From: Blasia pusilla
Lineage: Eukaryota; Marchantiophyta; Marchantiopsida; Blasiales
NCBI GenBank assembly: GCA_050084515.1
Contig: CM114272.1
Span: 54,002,001-54,066,000, forward strand
Direction of reading: 5' to 3'
DNA length: 64,000 nucleotides
Below, in pieces: positions 23,801-34,631 of the stretch. Position 1 is the first letter of the stretch, and each line of letters opens with the position of its first letter. Under the pieces are notes generated by a model that did not search any database, was not told the DNA's origin, and saw only the letters and a program-made list of their open reading frames with translations. The translations under genes and the position numbers were made by a program.

Positions 23801-24480
23801 TGACCGGAATAAAACACCTCCAGCTGGACACGCATGGATATTGTTGTTACCTAAGCCTAGTTTATCAATGAGTTTTTTTGCTACATAATAACTCAGTGGT
23901 GCCAAGTTCCCTGTTGGTAGGACCAACTTACAATGGAGTTTCAAAACTTTGTCAATAGCTACATTTGGGACGCCATAGGTGGTTTGAATGTTGAATAGTA
24001 ACATGACAAAAGCCAAAACACATGTTTTTGCTGTAGGGAAGAAGGGTTTGCAAGCTTCAGCAAGCTCCTCATCTTCATCTCCATGATGGAAAATTGGTTC
24101 TTCGTTTGACATTCCCGGTTCTGGTAATTCATCAGATGGGAGAGACATCTCTTCAATTTCATCCTCGTGCATATGGTCGTATTTTTGGAAAATATCATTG
24201 AGCATTTTATGAACGTCAATGTGCGTGTCTATATCTGCCATGGAAGAGCTCTCCCTTCCATCCATATGGAAGGTGGGGGCTGACTCCATTGTCTTATCCT
24301 CTTGGCTTATTTTTTCAGCAAGATCATGCATAAGCCACTCCTCATCTAAAGAGTCCCATCCATCCCTAGATTTTGGCACTCGACAAAGCCCGAGCGTCCA
24401 TTTTTTCTCAAATGTGCTTCCACCTTGCCGATGGATAACGTAGACCCACCCTTACAGTCATTGCACGGACACCACAATCT
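20892..24480 (-). pseudogene. CACTA (En/Spm) TNP2-type transposase
   Basis: Minus-strand segments in order. About 24380-24480 is the transposase-associated zinc domain (CPCNDCKGGSTLSIGKVEAH). 23792-24379 is an acidic linker ending IHACPAG. 22816-23835 is the Transposase_21 catalytic core (AEICPLCGKPRF, LALDGVNPFSD, TINDYPA, CTICRP). An intron of about 120-150 bp follows. 21814-22698 starts MLDVMHIEKNIVENL and carries the DUF4218-like block (VMTHLLIHVVEELDMCGPV, MYPIERYMGYMKKYVRSKA). 21198-21692 and 20892-21197 carry a DUF4216-like C-terminus. It cuts and pastes CACTA elements. Frame changes near 24380 and 23810 mean it is probably not fully functional; other junctions are consistent with introns. 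Confidence 0.9.
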
Positions 24481-25671
24481 TTTACAGCCCAATACACTAG
24501 CTCGTGTGCTTTCCCGGTGCCTTTACTCTAACTGGGTGGTTCAAATCCATTCTAAGGGGATTGGAAGTGAATTCCCGCAAACTGTGAACTGAAACATTCC
24601 AAACACATCCAAAACCATGACATCTTGCCTCAATAACGAATCCTATAAACCACGGCTGGACGAGTTATCATCTTAGATGAATGCATACCCACGTGAAGTC
24701 AAGACAAGTATGATAAGGCACATATACCTAACCTGGGACTTATCTCGATGGAGATTTCAATCGTCACTAACAATCCTCACCGATGTGGTTCAATGCTTCC
24801 AAGGACATTCTTGAATCACAAATGTAACACACCCAAATTTAGATAATGACTCAGTCCTTTGATATGTACACTTCATCATGGCCAGTGTCTAATAAATGTT
24901 TCCAACAAAGATCTAGACAAACAAACTATAAAGCTAATCTGTTGTGAGTGATCATAGTATTTCACCTTACACTTACATCAAATTAACCACTAAAGCAAGT
25001 GACTAACCTATGTGAAGGCGCAAGGAGAACATTGAGTAGAGTGACGTACTGGTAAGTACTTGGTAGGTCAAGGAGTGAATGTCTTGGTCCCCTCTGTGAT
25101 ATTTGAGTCTTCCTTTGCTCCTGTATCTGATACACAACATCAATTGAGCCAAATTCAACCAATTCCATGGTCGGCGCGATATGTATATATAGAAGGTATG
25201 ATGCCTTGAGAAGTAACTGTTCCCTGAGAATTGTCCTTCGAACAGGTACCGGTTCACCTCTAAACTCTCCCGCACGATCAACGTCTACATTGCTCCCATT
25301 TCCAATGCCTTCAGCATGTGATCAATTCAGAATACATACTTGTCCATGTCTTGGAAACGTTTGAGAGGATCTTTGAAGAAAATTCACATCTATTTTATTT
25401 GGATGTGATAACTTTAGATGTGTCAAAGGAAATCCAAGTCCTTGAAGCATGCCTCACGCAACACATATTACTACTGTACTCCCTTGTTGCACTCTGGATC
25501 GATTGGTGATTTAGCATTCCCCAGAACTACAAGCCATCTTTTTAGTTGCCTAAGAGGAAATCCCGTTACTTCAGCAGTAATTTTTTTCCAGGGCTCATCA
25601 TTCATTAAAAAATGCTACTGAAAATAGATACCCTCCATATCGCAAAGTAAAGATATAACAATTTTATCTTT
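24481..25671. other. CACTA 5' region or flank, no gene recognised
   Basis: This stretch lies upstream of the transposase zinc domain. Short open frames occur on both strands without motifs. It may include first exons or introns of the transposase. No CACTA terminus of the TTTCTTCTAGTG type was found before the gypsy element begins at about 25690. Confidence 0.35.
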
Positions 25672-25689
25672 GCTCTCTCTCTCTCTCTC
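25672..25689 (+). repeat. (CT)n microsatellite at a retroelement breakpoint
   Basis: A CT run exactly where homology to the gypsy pol (minus strand) stops. Sequence to the left is unrelated AT-rich DNA. Confidence 0.85.
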
Positions 25690-27070
25690 AATTGCGCACA
25701 TGATCCTTCCAAACCATACCATCCCGTCCCTCAACATGAGGAATCTATCGAGTCGGTAATTTTACCACGCTCGCAGAGAGAGAGACGAGGATCGAGAGCG
25801 CCTGCAGCATGTGACATCTAGCGTCGTGGGTGCCGTCTGCTTTGTAAATACACGTAATCTCCAGGATGAAACCTCCTCATCCTCCACACATGGGCGATAA
25901 CTTCCTCCACAAAAGGTCGCGTGGACCTCAATGTATCTCTATCTTTGGGCAATAGCTAAGTTGTCAAAGGCCATAGGCATAACTCTCACAACATAAAAAC
26001 TTTTGCCCGTTCGAGAACATGCTTGCACCCAAACACATCTGGATCATTAAGATCTAACACCTCCGCTATGTCACGTCGAATCGCTGCGTGGGTAAATCGG
26101 CTCTCTCCCAAAGAGCAAAAAGTATGGTGAAAATGACGCCAAGGATCTCTCTTTGGGCAATAGCCAAAGGACTAAAGCGATAACCCATAGCCAACCATGG
26201 CATCTAACACCTCCGCTATGAGGTCCCACTCCTCAATCGCCCCCGTTGCAAGCCATACCGACTAAGCGATAACCCGCAATCCTCTCTTCACCGTTCAAGC
26301 CATACCACTCACTCTCTCCGCCTAATCCATCCGCCTCGGGATGATCTCGACATGGTGCGGTGATCTATCGCGCCTGATCACACAAGGCCTGAAACCCTCC
26401 CTCGAACTCGGTACTGGTCGGGTCAACACCTCCGCCCGGTGCACCAAAGTGACTAACCACACGATCTAGAAACGCATAAGTTGTTCCTCGCCGCTTTGTC
26501 GGTAGTGCCACCAACTCTATCCACTTGGAGAAATGCGCCACCATGACCAACACGTACCTATGATGATGCCCTGTCAATGGCAAAGGTCCTGGAAAGTCTA
26601 AACTCCACCGATAACCTAAACCCATAATCGGCAAAGGATGTAACTGCGAAGAGGGAGCATTGAAGGATGCTCGACTCTGTCACATACCATACATCAAAGC
26701 CACAAATGCTGACCAAGTATGCATGCGCGCCACCAATATCGAACCTGGAGTAAGCTGTAAGTACGCTTTACTCCAAAATGTCCCAACTCCTCATGGGCAT
26801 GTCGCACTACACGTGCTCGCTGGGAAGGATGAGGTACCACTCGTATCCTACCATCTCCCCATACCCGTAAAATGTGAGTCCCTCCCACCGAACCTCTTGG
26901 CTCTCAGAGGATCCGATCCGCGCCCTAGCACTCATCACTACTCGCAATGAGGTGTGCAAGAACTCCATAACCTCCACGTCGTCATGGATATCACGACCAC
27001 TGTGCCGTCTCCTCACTAACCTCCGGATCCAAAGACTCATCATCCAATCCCACCACCGAGTCATCACGTG
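25690..27070 (-). pseudogene. Integrase of the minus-strand methyltransferase gypsy element
   Basis: The zinc-binding part (HAHEELGHFGVKRTYSLLQV) is at 26694-26888. The catalytic core begins LGYRWSLDFPGPL and HHHRYVLVMVAHFSKWIEL (26365-26634); the second Asp region is damaged by a frame change before TEFEGGFQALCDQA. Further left, broken frames keep blocks such as FSPYFLLFGREP and LAIAQ, typical of a gypsy integrase C-terminal region. The reading then stops at the microsatellite, so no PHD segment is present in this copy. Integrase would insert the cDNA copy into the host genome. Confidence 0.8.
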
Positions 27071-27189
27071 TGGCGACCGCCATAGTCAACCAACAAAGAT
27101 AGGCGGATGCATGCCAACCGGGCACCATCTCCTCATCACTCTCTTCGTGCCATCGAGCTCCCGTGACGCGTCTCTCGACTTGGACATGG

Positions 27190-28510
27190 GTTACAACTCA
27201 ACCCATCCGCATCCTGGTTCAGCCGACTGGCCTATGAACCACCTCGAACTCATACTCATACCGTAGTAATAGAGCCCACCTGGCAAGCTTTCCGTAAGCT
27301 TGTCGGACTCCATCAACCACCTCAACGGCTGATGATCGGTGATAAGTGTGAAAGGGTTGCGAATAAATAGCACCTAAAATGTGCCATGGCCCACTCCACC
27401 AAGCACTCTCCTCGTAGGGAGCAGCCCGCCTCTGCAATGTTGTTCGATCGGCTCGCGTAAGCCACAACGAACTCCCTCTCCTCGTCATCCCTCTGAGTAA
27501 GTACTGCTCCTAGACCCAACATGCTCCAATCCGTATGTAACTGGAATGGGCGACCCCTAACCGGTCTCTGTAAAATGGGTGAGGATGTGAACCTGTCCTT
27601 GAGCTCCTGGAATGCTCGCTCCTAATTATCTCCCCACAACCACACCTGATCAAGTCTCGTCAACAAGGTCAAAGACTTTGCGATCGCACTAAAACCCTTG
27701 ACATACCGTCGATAGAAGTTCGCCAGTCCAAGAAATGCTCGGACTCGACTCACATCTGTAGGGCGTGGAATCTGCGCAATAGCCTCTACCTTCTTCTGCT
27801 GAACGCCTAACCCACTCGGGTATATGGTGTGTCCCAAGTACTCCATTTTCTCCTGAAAGAATCTGCACTTGCCTGGATGTAACTTCAGTCCATGTAAGCT
27901 GCAATCGCCAAACACCTCCTCCAAGTGTCGCTCATGCTCCTCAACGTGGAATCAAGATAAGAATATCATCTATGTAACATCGTACAAAATCCAAGCCAGC
28001 CGAGAATCCTATCCATCACACTGAAACTCCGCAGCGCATTCTTCAACCCAAATGGTAAGAACCGCCACCGATACAAGCAATCTCTCCCGAACCGATCTAT
28101 CCCCGAATGTTGTCTTCTCCTGCCCTCGAACCGATAGGAAGCGATGATAGCAAAGACGGAGATCTAAATCATCAAGATCTTTGCATGCCCTACCGCATCA
28201 AAGATCTCCTTAGAGTAGGCATGGCATACCGATCGACCTCGTCTGTCGGTTGATAGACGGTAATCTCCACACATCCGCCTATCCGTCAATTGCCATACAT
28301 ATCCTTCTTCTCCGGCATGACTGGCGGATGCATACTCCCCATGTGATAACTCCACAAGTCCCGCCTCCAACAAGTCGACTCGTGCTCAATCAAGGCTCGC
28401 TCCATATCAGAATACCTGTAGGGTCGACGAAAGATCACTAGCCAACTCAATCCGTATCCCGGGACCCTTCAGCGTATCCAAGTCTCTCATACTGAAGGCA
28501 AAACAACTGA
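27190..28510 (-). pseudogene. Reverse transcriptase and RNase H of the minus-strand methyltransferase gypsy element
   Basis: RT pieces: DRRMCGDYRLSTDR (about 28250-28300), a damaged central part, the catalytic YIDD at 27965-27976, then GLKLHPGKCRFFQEKMEYLGHT and FLGLANFYRRYVKGF (27622-27924). RNase H follows (LGLGAVLTQRDDEEREFVVAYAS, 27322-27522; LITDHQPLRWLME, about 27300-27360). All parts match the plus-strand element. Multiple stops and frame shifts are present. Confidence 0.85.
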
Positions 28511-28862
28511 CATGCCCTCTCAGAAACCTATGAACTCGCCGTCGCTCTCCTCCTATCAACTTGAGACCTATCACAGGCTCCCAAGTCTCCATCGTGACCT
28601 CACTCGGAGAGGACGCAACCTCCGGCTTTGGTTGCTATGTAGCAACCCTAGCCACCTCCGCAACAGCCACTCCACTCTGACCTCCTACACCATGCTCCAC
28701 ATCCGAAAAATGAACATGTGCTACTCTAGCTGCCTTCGCACTCTTTGCTCGAACGACGTCCCAGGAAGTCCATGGGTGCCTATCTCTCCTCGTCTCGCCC
28801 CTTGACCAATGCAGACATTGACCACCAGTAGGCGGTGGTCCAACTCGTGGACGTGACGACAT

Positions 28863-30337
28863 GGATGACACTCGCATCCGTCTCTGCTCAGCCATACCTA
28901 GGCTGACTATCCATGTGAGACAGTTGAGGTCCATCGCCTGCCCCAACACTTGTCTCTGTGATGCCTCAGTCATCCCTGGTATCGCCGTAGTACCGGTAGT
29001 GAACCCCATGGCGTGCTCGCGCTCATCTGCTGTAGGCTCCTCCAATACTCCGGTCACCTCATCCCAAATCATGCCTGGCCCTCCCTGACGAAAGGCATGG
29101 GATGCTGGGAAGCTCACCAACGTAGGTAAGGTTGCCCTCAACTCCCCCACCCTATTGGCCGTGGCCAACGGTGGTCTATCATCGCGTGTCACCACCTGAG
29201 ATCGACGCCTTGAGTCCAAAATAGCATCCACTGTGAGATGTGGTGCTCTCTGGACTCCACTGTAGGCTCGACTCAGTACCTCTGATGGTATCAGGTTCGT
29301 CCACCACAGTCGTGGACGATGGGCACGTGACCCAACTCTCATTTTGCATCTAACAACACAAAGAGTCCCAATCACGACCTCATCTGATGTACACTCGTCA
29401 TCACACGTGCACGAGTATCTCCCAACAACGGCACGTTCTCCAAAATGTACGTTGGAGAATATATCTGACTCTCCTGCAAGTGTCGTACTACTCGCAGCAT
29501 CTCCCAAAACATCTCTAACCTCGGATCCTGCAATCCAAATCCTCGGCCAGCTGATGAATGACCCTGACATGGCCATCCAGCAATCACCAAATGAATGGTG
29601 CCAACTCTATCCAGATCCTGCGCCCCCACCAAAGATATGTCGGCGGGTAGCGTATGCTAGTATCCCCGTACTGCAAATACCGACAACAACTCATGATACC
29701 TCTGGACCAATCTCGCCACGTGACGTAATGATACTCGCCGCGCGGTCTCATCTCTCTCCACATAAAGGTATTGATGCACCCGTATGCCCGCCTGCAATAT
29801 GGCAGCCAATCCGGTGCTAATCCCTTCGAAGAGATCTAACACCCTAACACCCTCCCGTGGGCACTGCCACACAACAGGTGTGGTATCTAGTGGGGTCATC
29901 GTCTCCACTCCAAGAGCCCGATCGCCACGTGACTCTCGCTGCTCTGGAATAAAAACATGACTCCACGCTTGCCTCACGAGGTGGTCGGCGCTCCTCTGTA
30001 GCTCTTGAGTCGTACCCCATAATGGTGAAGAGGCATCGCTAACATGGGAAGAGACACCCGCCATGGCCTGTCTCTCCGTGGGACTATCCGCTAATGGGAC
30101 ATCCTCCGCATGTGCGTTCCCCTCCAACAACTCTCCTGGCCAGCTAACACTATCTGTGAAAGCCGCCAACGTGGTCACAGACTCGCCTCGTGATCGACCA
30201 CCTCGTCCCGCAAACTGCACGGGTAACTGACTCATCCGACCGTCACCTGACCGCCATCCTGGCCGATAAGCAACGGTCTCCTCCCAGAATTCAAGGATGA
30301 ATCCTAGGGGATATAACATTGTACTCCCCACCAACAC
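28863..30337 (-). pseudogene. Retroelement-encoded C5 cytosine DNA methyltransferase domain (minus copy)
   Basis: Motif order fits a C5 DNA methyltransferase, which adds a methyl group to cytosine in DNA using S-adenosylmethionine. Motif I: VRVLDLFEGISTG (29848 leftwards). An acidic SAM-ribose-like position follows in YLYVERDETARR. Motif IV with the catalytic Cys: AGWPCQGHSSAGRGFG (about 29560-29580). Motif VI: ENV in YILENVPLLGD. Motif VIII-like: RVGSRAHRPRLWW. Motif IX/X-like: REHAMGFTTGTTAIPG and RQVLGQAMDLNCLTWIV. The GISTG form of motif I resembles the GIATG of the DNMT3/DRM group; that affiliation is inference. Upstream, 29850-30337 is linker after the protease. Breaks: TAG at 29657-29659, TGA at 29372-29374 and a frame change near 29345. 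Confidence 0.87.
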
Positions 30338-31328
30338 ATCGCGTGCGACTCGGTGGTGTCGTAATCGCGCACGTAGCGCACCATAGCACTATCCGTCGAT
30401 GCTCGGGCTGGACTCGACAACAATCTCCTATCAAGTCATATCTTCGAGTGGGTGATACGCCCCAATCGAGTGTCAGATCTGGAAGGGACAAGGCTCAATG
30501 TCGGCCTTCCGTAACCCCAACGCTAAACACGCCGCCTTCACTAACATCAAGGGTTGCGCCCGAATCAAGTAGGGACGCGGCTGCGGGGTGGTATCTTGTC
30601 CCCGTCGGACTAACCAAGCGAAATACTCGAGCTCGGTTATCCAAAGAACACTACCAGTGTCACCATCGCCGCTCTATGGCGGTCGAGGTGGCATATCTAC
30701 CAACCGCGCCGCCGCATGCCATGACTCGCGGGGAACGCCCCAAGCACCGCTCGAGGGCAAGTCCACCACCTCCTCAACTACCTCTCGAACAAGAAGCAGT
30801 CATCTGTCCATGCTCACACAACGTGGCGGCCAACCGGAACACCTCAGCTGGTCCAACTCCCAACGTCGCCAACTCTAAGGCGGAAAATAACGAAGTCTGA
30901 CTCACTCTAGTGGCCACCTCCAACACTATAGTCGACACTGACTCCACTCGAGCCGGCATAGGAGTTGTCACTCCAACTCCTCGTGACGCCAACGTAGGTG
31001 CTCGAATCAGAGGCACCGCTGGTCGCCGAGGCACCATCGATGGTGTGTGTAGTGCCTCCGACAATGTGAACGACTGTGGAACCCTGGCCTGCCGCCCATC
31101 GGTCCCCTCTGGTGGGTCAATCTCAACTCCACCTCTCGATGGCTCGGTGCCTCTCGCAGCACCCCGAGTCACCACTGTAACTGCCTCAACGTGGGCTGCA
31201 CTAAACATGAATCCCATACTGGCGAGATCCTCACTCGGGTCAGGGTAAGAGGTAGAGACTGGAGTCACACTAGCCGCCGCAGACTCGTGCCTTCCTAAGC
31301 CGCATCATTGTCATGGCGGCAATCCCGC
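30338..31328 (-). pseudogene. Protease and gag-pol linker of the minus-strand methyltransferase gypsy element
   Basis: An aspartic protease signature LLDSGAQPLML (Asp-Ser-Gly codons about 30559-30567), followed by KAACLALGLRKADIEPCPF, is seen in one minus-strand frame, interrupted soon after. To its right, 30774-31268 is a 164-residue open stretch rich in Ala, Val, Thr and Pro without a known domain; it is conserved in the plus copy (35060-35620), so it belongs to the element. Confidence 0.7.
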
Positions 31329-32675
31329 TCAACCGATCGATCGTGAGAGAAGTGCCGGCTCTGGTGCTCCTGCTCCATCTCCTCTGGCTGGTGGTGGTCC
31401 TCTACCACCACGTCCAGGAAGAACTCCCCCACCTCCAGGACGACCGCCCCGAGGCCCTCGGCCTACCTCTGGACGTGCCCCTCGGCGAAGGTCAAAACAT
31501 CTATCCCTAGTGTGACCATATCTGTGGCAATGGTCATACTGGTGCTGTGGTGGGGCCATCCTCGGAGGCGCTAGTGGTCCTCTCCCATGCTATGAGCAGT
31601 CTCTCTGCCTATGGGCCCCTCCACACGTCCAACAAGACCACATCGGTCCCTGCTGGGCAACATATGTAGGTGCTGGTCGTTGCCTCATAGGCTCACGGTA
31701 TCCGCCCTGCTCTCTAGGCATACAGGCCCGCTCCCGTGGTACTGGTGCTCGCTGTGGTACCTGTGGGGTCACCGCCGCTCGTGGACCCATTGACTCTCGA
31801 GAAAATCCAGCGGTCACTACCTGCTCCTCACTCATGTTGAGCTCAATATGCTCAGACAACTCAAAGACCACCTTCAATGTGGGCTTCGTTGTGTGAATCA
31901 GCACCACATCTCAGACTCTCCTCCGTAGTTCTCGGTCCAAAACCCCGTACCAATACAGGACTGACTGCGCCTCAGTCACTCCAAACGTAGCAATGATCAG
32001 CCTCCTCATGCGTGTGAATGCCTCTCTCAGACTCTCACCCGATCGTTGCTGAAAATCCTGTAGACTCTTCAACTTGTCGGTGCGTACGCCCTGGTAGCTC
32101 TTCCCCAACTGTCGGAAGAACTCCATTATGGGGCCGAAGCTCGGTGGCCCTCTACCACCAGAGGTCTCTGCCATATCGCCTATCTCACTGCCTTCCTCTC
32201 CATCTAGTCTCCGGGCTGATGGTGTGGGTCTCTCTCCTCTCACAATCCCATCATATGCCTCACGACCACTAGTGGACACATACCCTGGAGCCCAATACAT
32301 CCTCCAGACATCGATCTCTACTGAGTATAGTGATCAAAACTCCATGTAGTCATCCATCGGAGGACCCTCCAAGTGCTGGAACAACCCCTTCCATGCCATG
32401 AAAGGGTTGAACCGTGTCGGGGTCCGTATCTCCTGGAAGTCGCACCATGTGTCGAACTCCTGGATGAAATCATCTAAGTCGATGGTGCCCATTGCACCCG
32501 AGAAACGATGCATGCCCCGATGGCCCATGTCGTCCATCTCCTGCCAAGTACTACTGTCTCTGTCGATGATCTCGTCACCAGACCCAGTGTCCAGTGATGA
32601 CGATCCAGTCACGGATGGATGTCGAGGAAGCTCCTCACTGGTAACCCCTCGGTATCTCACTCCACTCCGTGTCAC
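31329..32675 (-). pseudogene. Gag of the minus-strand methyltransferase gypsy element
   Basis: 32334-32675 begins MTRSGVRYRG and contains DDFIQEFDTWCDFQEIRTP, a gag-like N-terminus. 31911-32300 carries LKSLQDFQQRSGESLREAFTRMR (quoted in part; retrotransposon gag core). Then come a CCHC-type knuckle (CWTCGGAHRQRDC, about 31605-31650) and a second, incomplete knuckle (HCHRYGHTRDRC, about 31500-31545), followed by an Arg/Gly/Pro-rich tail. Stops separate the pieces. The same knuckles open the plus-strand element at 34670-34870. Confidence 0.8.
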
Positions 32676-33599
32676 ACCACTACCACTGCTCGCACTATCC
32701 CGTTCTTCCGAACCCTGGAAGAACGCCGTGATGACAAACCCTGTCTCACCCGCTCAAGCACTCAGACTCACCGAGAGTCTCCCACACGCCTCACTAGCTC
32801 ACCTATGCTAACGTCAATCCCGTGATGACACACCCGGCCTCACGCACGCTCAACACTCGGGCTCACCATGAGCCTCCCAACTGACTCACCTAACCTAGCG
32901 ACACTCTCTCGGGTCATACACGCGACCCCTACTCGGCAACCGCCGTATATCCACCAACATGCTACACATGAAAAGAATCTACACTCGTCACCATCACTGC
33001 ACCCATCTAGCACCAGCTACTACCCGATACCCAACACTCTCAATCACACACGACAAGTGCGAGAAAAGGGACTCGAATGGGTAACCTGATCACGCCCTCC
33101 AACCTGGTGCACCGTCAATATGCACTCCTCCACATGATATGACAATCTCCGCTACATAACACTCCCCTCTACCAACACGTCGATCCTCCCGTCAACAGAT
33201 ATTCCATCGTCAACTCTCCCCCGCAAACTGTCGGTGTAACTCACCCACCTTAAGGAGTAAATGCGGGAGTGAGGGGGCGCCCCTCGCCCGTCCGTTCTCT
33301 CCCGTCCGCCTGTCCGCGTCCTTCTGCCGTCCGCGCCCCTCCGCGTCCTTATGCCGTCCGTGCCCCTCGACTCTGCCGTCCGCGCTCCCGCGACTCTGCC
33401 CAGCCATCCGCGCCCAGTCCGCGCCCGTCACGCCGCCCCTTGGCCCTCGCCGCCGTGCCCTAACCCTAGACTTCGCGACCTAACCTAGACGCCTTTACTT
33501 GACAGCCCCTCGGCGGTTGCAAGACCCAAACCTGCCCTTTCCTTCTCTCTCGACACCCTCACTTGCGTACACCCGACGCCCCACCACACGCTACACTCG

Positions 33600-33787
33600 G
33601 CTGCTATCCCCCATCAATCCGCACCAGCAAAATCTGAGAAAAACGGACAGCGCTTCCGCCCACGGCCTTCCGAACAGAAAAATGACACAAAACGTCACAG
33701 ACGCGTCTCCAGGGGCTCCCGATCAAGGCAACTCGCTTGCCTACCTGCAAACAACGAATTCCCACTAGCCCCCAGACATCTTTCTCA
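33600..33787 (-). other. Leader of the minus-strand methyltransferase gypsy element
   Basis: Sequence between the LTR and gag. It is shared with 46640-46840, for example ACTCGCTTGCCTACCTGCAA and ACAACGAATTCCCAC on the plus strand. The strongly C-rich (plus strand) 33240-33600 lies between it and gag and shows no supported gene. Confidence 0.6.
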
Positions 33788-34062
33788 TGTAAAAATAAAG
33801 AGTAGTAAAAACGGCACACCCGGCCTAAAACTCCACTCCTCAATCTACATCGGCATATCGAGCCGCGTCCACCCTGTGCTATCAAGGAATCCGGACGCTA
33901 GCACCCTAGTCCTAGCTCACATACATACAAAGGAGGTGCTCCAACAACCCAACATGAGAAAGATGGCTTAGGAAAGCCATCTTCCTCTCTTATATAGGTT
34001 GGGAAGAGCCAAAAGGCTCTTCCCCTAAAAATAGCCCTTCCCTTGGTAACCTGCGCGAGGAT
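33788..34062 (-). repeat. LTR (5', partial) of the methyltransferase gypsy family, copy 2
   Basis: It matches copies 1 and 3 from TGTAAAAATAAAG (33788) to GGTAACCTGCGCG. Homology stops earlier than in the other copies, so about 230 bp of the upstream side is missing. It contains the TATA box between the two palindromes (33960-34024). Confidence 0.7.
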
Positions 34063-34324
34063 CACTTGCCATGCTTGCCAGTCTGCACCTCACAAGAAAT
34101 TATCATGCCTCATATCTAACCAACATATCACCAACACCACACACTTCACTTACAAACTTGTGTACTCCATACCTTTCCTCTCCTCTACAACTCTTGCTTC
34201 AAACTTCCAAAAAACAAGTCGATGGTCCGCCGTAGATGGCATCCAAAACAACCACTAGTCCAAGATTGAGACTTCTATACCATGAGACGGACACGACGAT
34301 TCTGGAGGCCAAGGCCAAGGCGGG

Positions 34325-34552
34325 AGGAGTCGAGCAAAGCGACGATGCACACTCTCACTTACACACTCATTCTCGGCAATCGCACACCAGCTCCAGCAGA
34401 AAGACGAGCAAACAGCGCTTCGCGCTCCTACAAAGGGAAAGGACTTGTGAGAAAGAATATGTCGAGCAGAGCCGAGATCCACACTCTCACTCACTCACTC
34501 ATTTTCGGAAACCACACACCAGCTTCAGCAGAAAGATGAGCAAAAAACAAAC
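34325..34552 (+). repeat. ~125-bp imperfect tandem duplication
   Basis: 34325-34425 and 34450-34552 share GTCGAGCA-AGC-GA, CACACTCTCACT, ACTCATT-TCGG and CACACCAGCT-CAGCAGAAAGA with scattered differences. It lies in the 540 bp between the two head-to-head retroelements. No other gene is seen in 34063-34605. Confidence 0.75.
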
Positions 34553-34607
34553 ATGGGCGACGCCAATCTCAAAGCGGGGATGGGCGCGAGACTGGACTTT
34601 GTTAAGT

Positions 34608-34629
34608 AAGGAAGGAAGGAAGGAAGGAA
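34608..34629 (+). repeat. (GGAA)n microsatellite at a retroelement breakpoint
   Basis: Five GGAA units immediately before homology to the gag of the plus-strand gypsy element begins (about 34632). Confidence 0.85.
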
Positions 34630-34631
34630 TT

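Larger units (their letters stand above)
25690..34062 (-). mobile_element. Methyltransferase-bearing Ty3/gypsy-type element, minus strand, 3'-truncated
   Basis: Reading leftwards: LTR with TATA (33788-34062), leader (about 33600-33787), gag with zinc knuckles, protease, C5 cytosine methyltransferase, RT (YIDD at 27965-27976), RNase H and integrase. No 3' LTR is found: homology ends at a CT microsatellite at 25690. Domain order and sequence match the plus-strand element at 34.63-45.47 kb throughout. GC content is clearly higher than the flanks. Many stops and frame changes make it non-autonomous today. Confidence 0.88.

Noticed and set aside
16177-24480. Using the 16177 terminus as the end of the TNP2 element
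   Set aside because: Its orientation is that of a right end on the plus strand, so it faces away from the TNP2 gene; it should belong to another, left-lying element.
28863-30337. The methyltransferase as a host gene (CMT, DRM or MET1)
   Set aside because: It is flanked in frame by retroelement protease and RT in two copies, lacks BAH, chromo or UBA domains, and is interrupted by stops.
29344-31248. Plus-strand open frames opposite the minus methyltransferase element
   Set aside because: The minus strand carries the recognised motifs; these are shadows of a GC-rich region.
33269-33463. Pro/Arg-rich open frames in the C-rich stretch
   Set aside because: Low-complexity sequence (repeated GCCGTCCGCG-like units) produces open frames by composition; it sits in the leader region of the retroelement.
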